Shown one piece after another: positions 5,958 through 6,025 of a DNA stretch of 6,025 nucleotides. Position 1 is the first letter of the stretch, and every line of letters starts with the position of its first letter. Below the pieces are notes generated by a model. That model was not told the DNA's origin. It ran no database searches and saw only the letters and a program-made list of their open reading frames with translations. The DNA lies in the NCBI GenBank assembly GCA_947472635.1, contig CANJDY010000178.1:1-6025 (forward strand). Direction: 5' to 3'. Both the position numbers and the translations under genes were made by a program. This DNA is from Chitinophagaceae bacterium (GTDB taxonomy: Bacteria; Bacteroidota; Bacteroidia; Chitinophagales; Chitinophagaceae).

Positions 5958-6025
5958 TCTGTATTTTGTCTTGGTTAGGTAGACGTAGAATCGATAAGGT
6001 TATAATTTAGAGGTGAATGATAAAA
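5958..6025. other. Upstream flank of porV at the right edge
   Basis: 68 AT-rich bases. On the minus strand all three frames carry stops within this stretch, so an upstream gene can end here by at most a few codons, and none is identifiable. I see no good TAnnTTTG element and no Shine-Dalgarno sequence before the porV ATG; the promoter may be beyond the edge or shared with an upstream gene. Confidence 0.4.

Noticed and set aside
1..6025. Search for a mobile element, CRISPR array, tRNA/rRNA, toxin-antitoxin pair, defence island or other novel multi-gene system
   Set aside because: Every substantial open stretch is explained by six conserved genes, the gaps are 130 bp or less apart from the 207-bp left flank, and no direct-repeat array, terminal inverted repeats or tRNA-like cloverleaf was seen by eye.

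Overview
The window looks like core chromosome of a member of the Bacteroidota, most likely the Chitinophagaceae or a nearby sphingobacterial lineage. The basis is a clear PorV (type IX secretion), a Bacteroidota-type EnvC/LytM protein next to a DUF4292-type lipoprotein, low-to-moderate GC, start codons without a well-placed Shine-Dalgarno sequence, and several TAnnTTTG-like -7 elements typical of the Bacteroidota primary sigma factor. The genus is inferred from protein style only.

Layout. Positions 1-207 are non-coding or unresolved. bshA (208-1329, + strand) is the only plus-strand gene. All five others lie on the minus strand and, in transcription order from the right edge, are porV (5957-4809), a rho-independent terminator (4785-4749), ispF (4709-4230), dut (4099-3644), a DUF4292-like lipoprotein gene (3628-2786) and an envC-like gene (2670-1330). 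bshA and envC converge with their stop codons directly abutting. dut and the lipoprotein gene are 15 bp apart and are probably co-transcribed. The gaps before ispF, dut and envC each hold a possible -7 promoter element.

Function. The genes are mostly housekeeping. BshA makes the first intermediate of the low-molecular-weight thiol bacillithiol. IspF is the cyclisation step of the MEP isoprenoid pathway. Dut removes dUTP. The EnvC-like protein has a coiled coil plus a LytM domain that has lost its zinc ligands, so it is probably a regulator of cell-wall amidases rather than an enzyme. The DUF4292-like lipoprotein beside it is envelope-located and of unknown role. PorV is the outer-membrane shuttle of the type IX secretion system.

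I see no mobile element, CRISPR array, RNA gene, toxin-antitoxin pair or defence system, and no convincing undescribed system. The points most worth a second look are the lipoprotein/degenerate-EnvC pair, a palindromic structure in the dut leader, a small tandem duplication inside the lipoprotein, and the zero-gap convergent gene ends.
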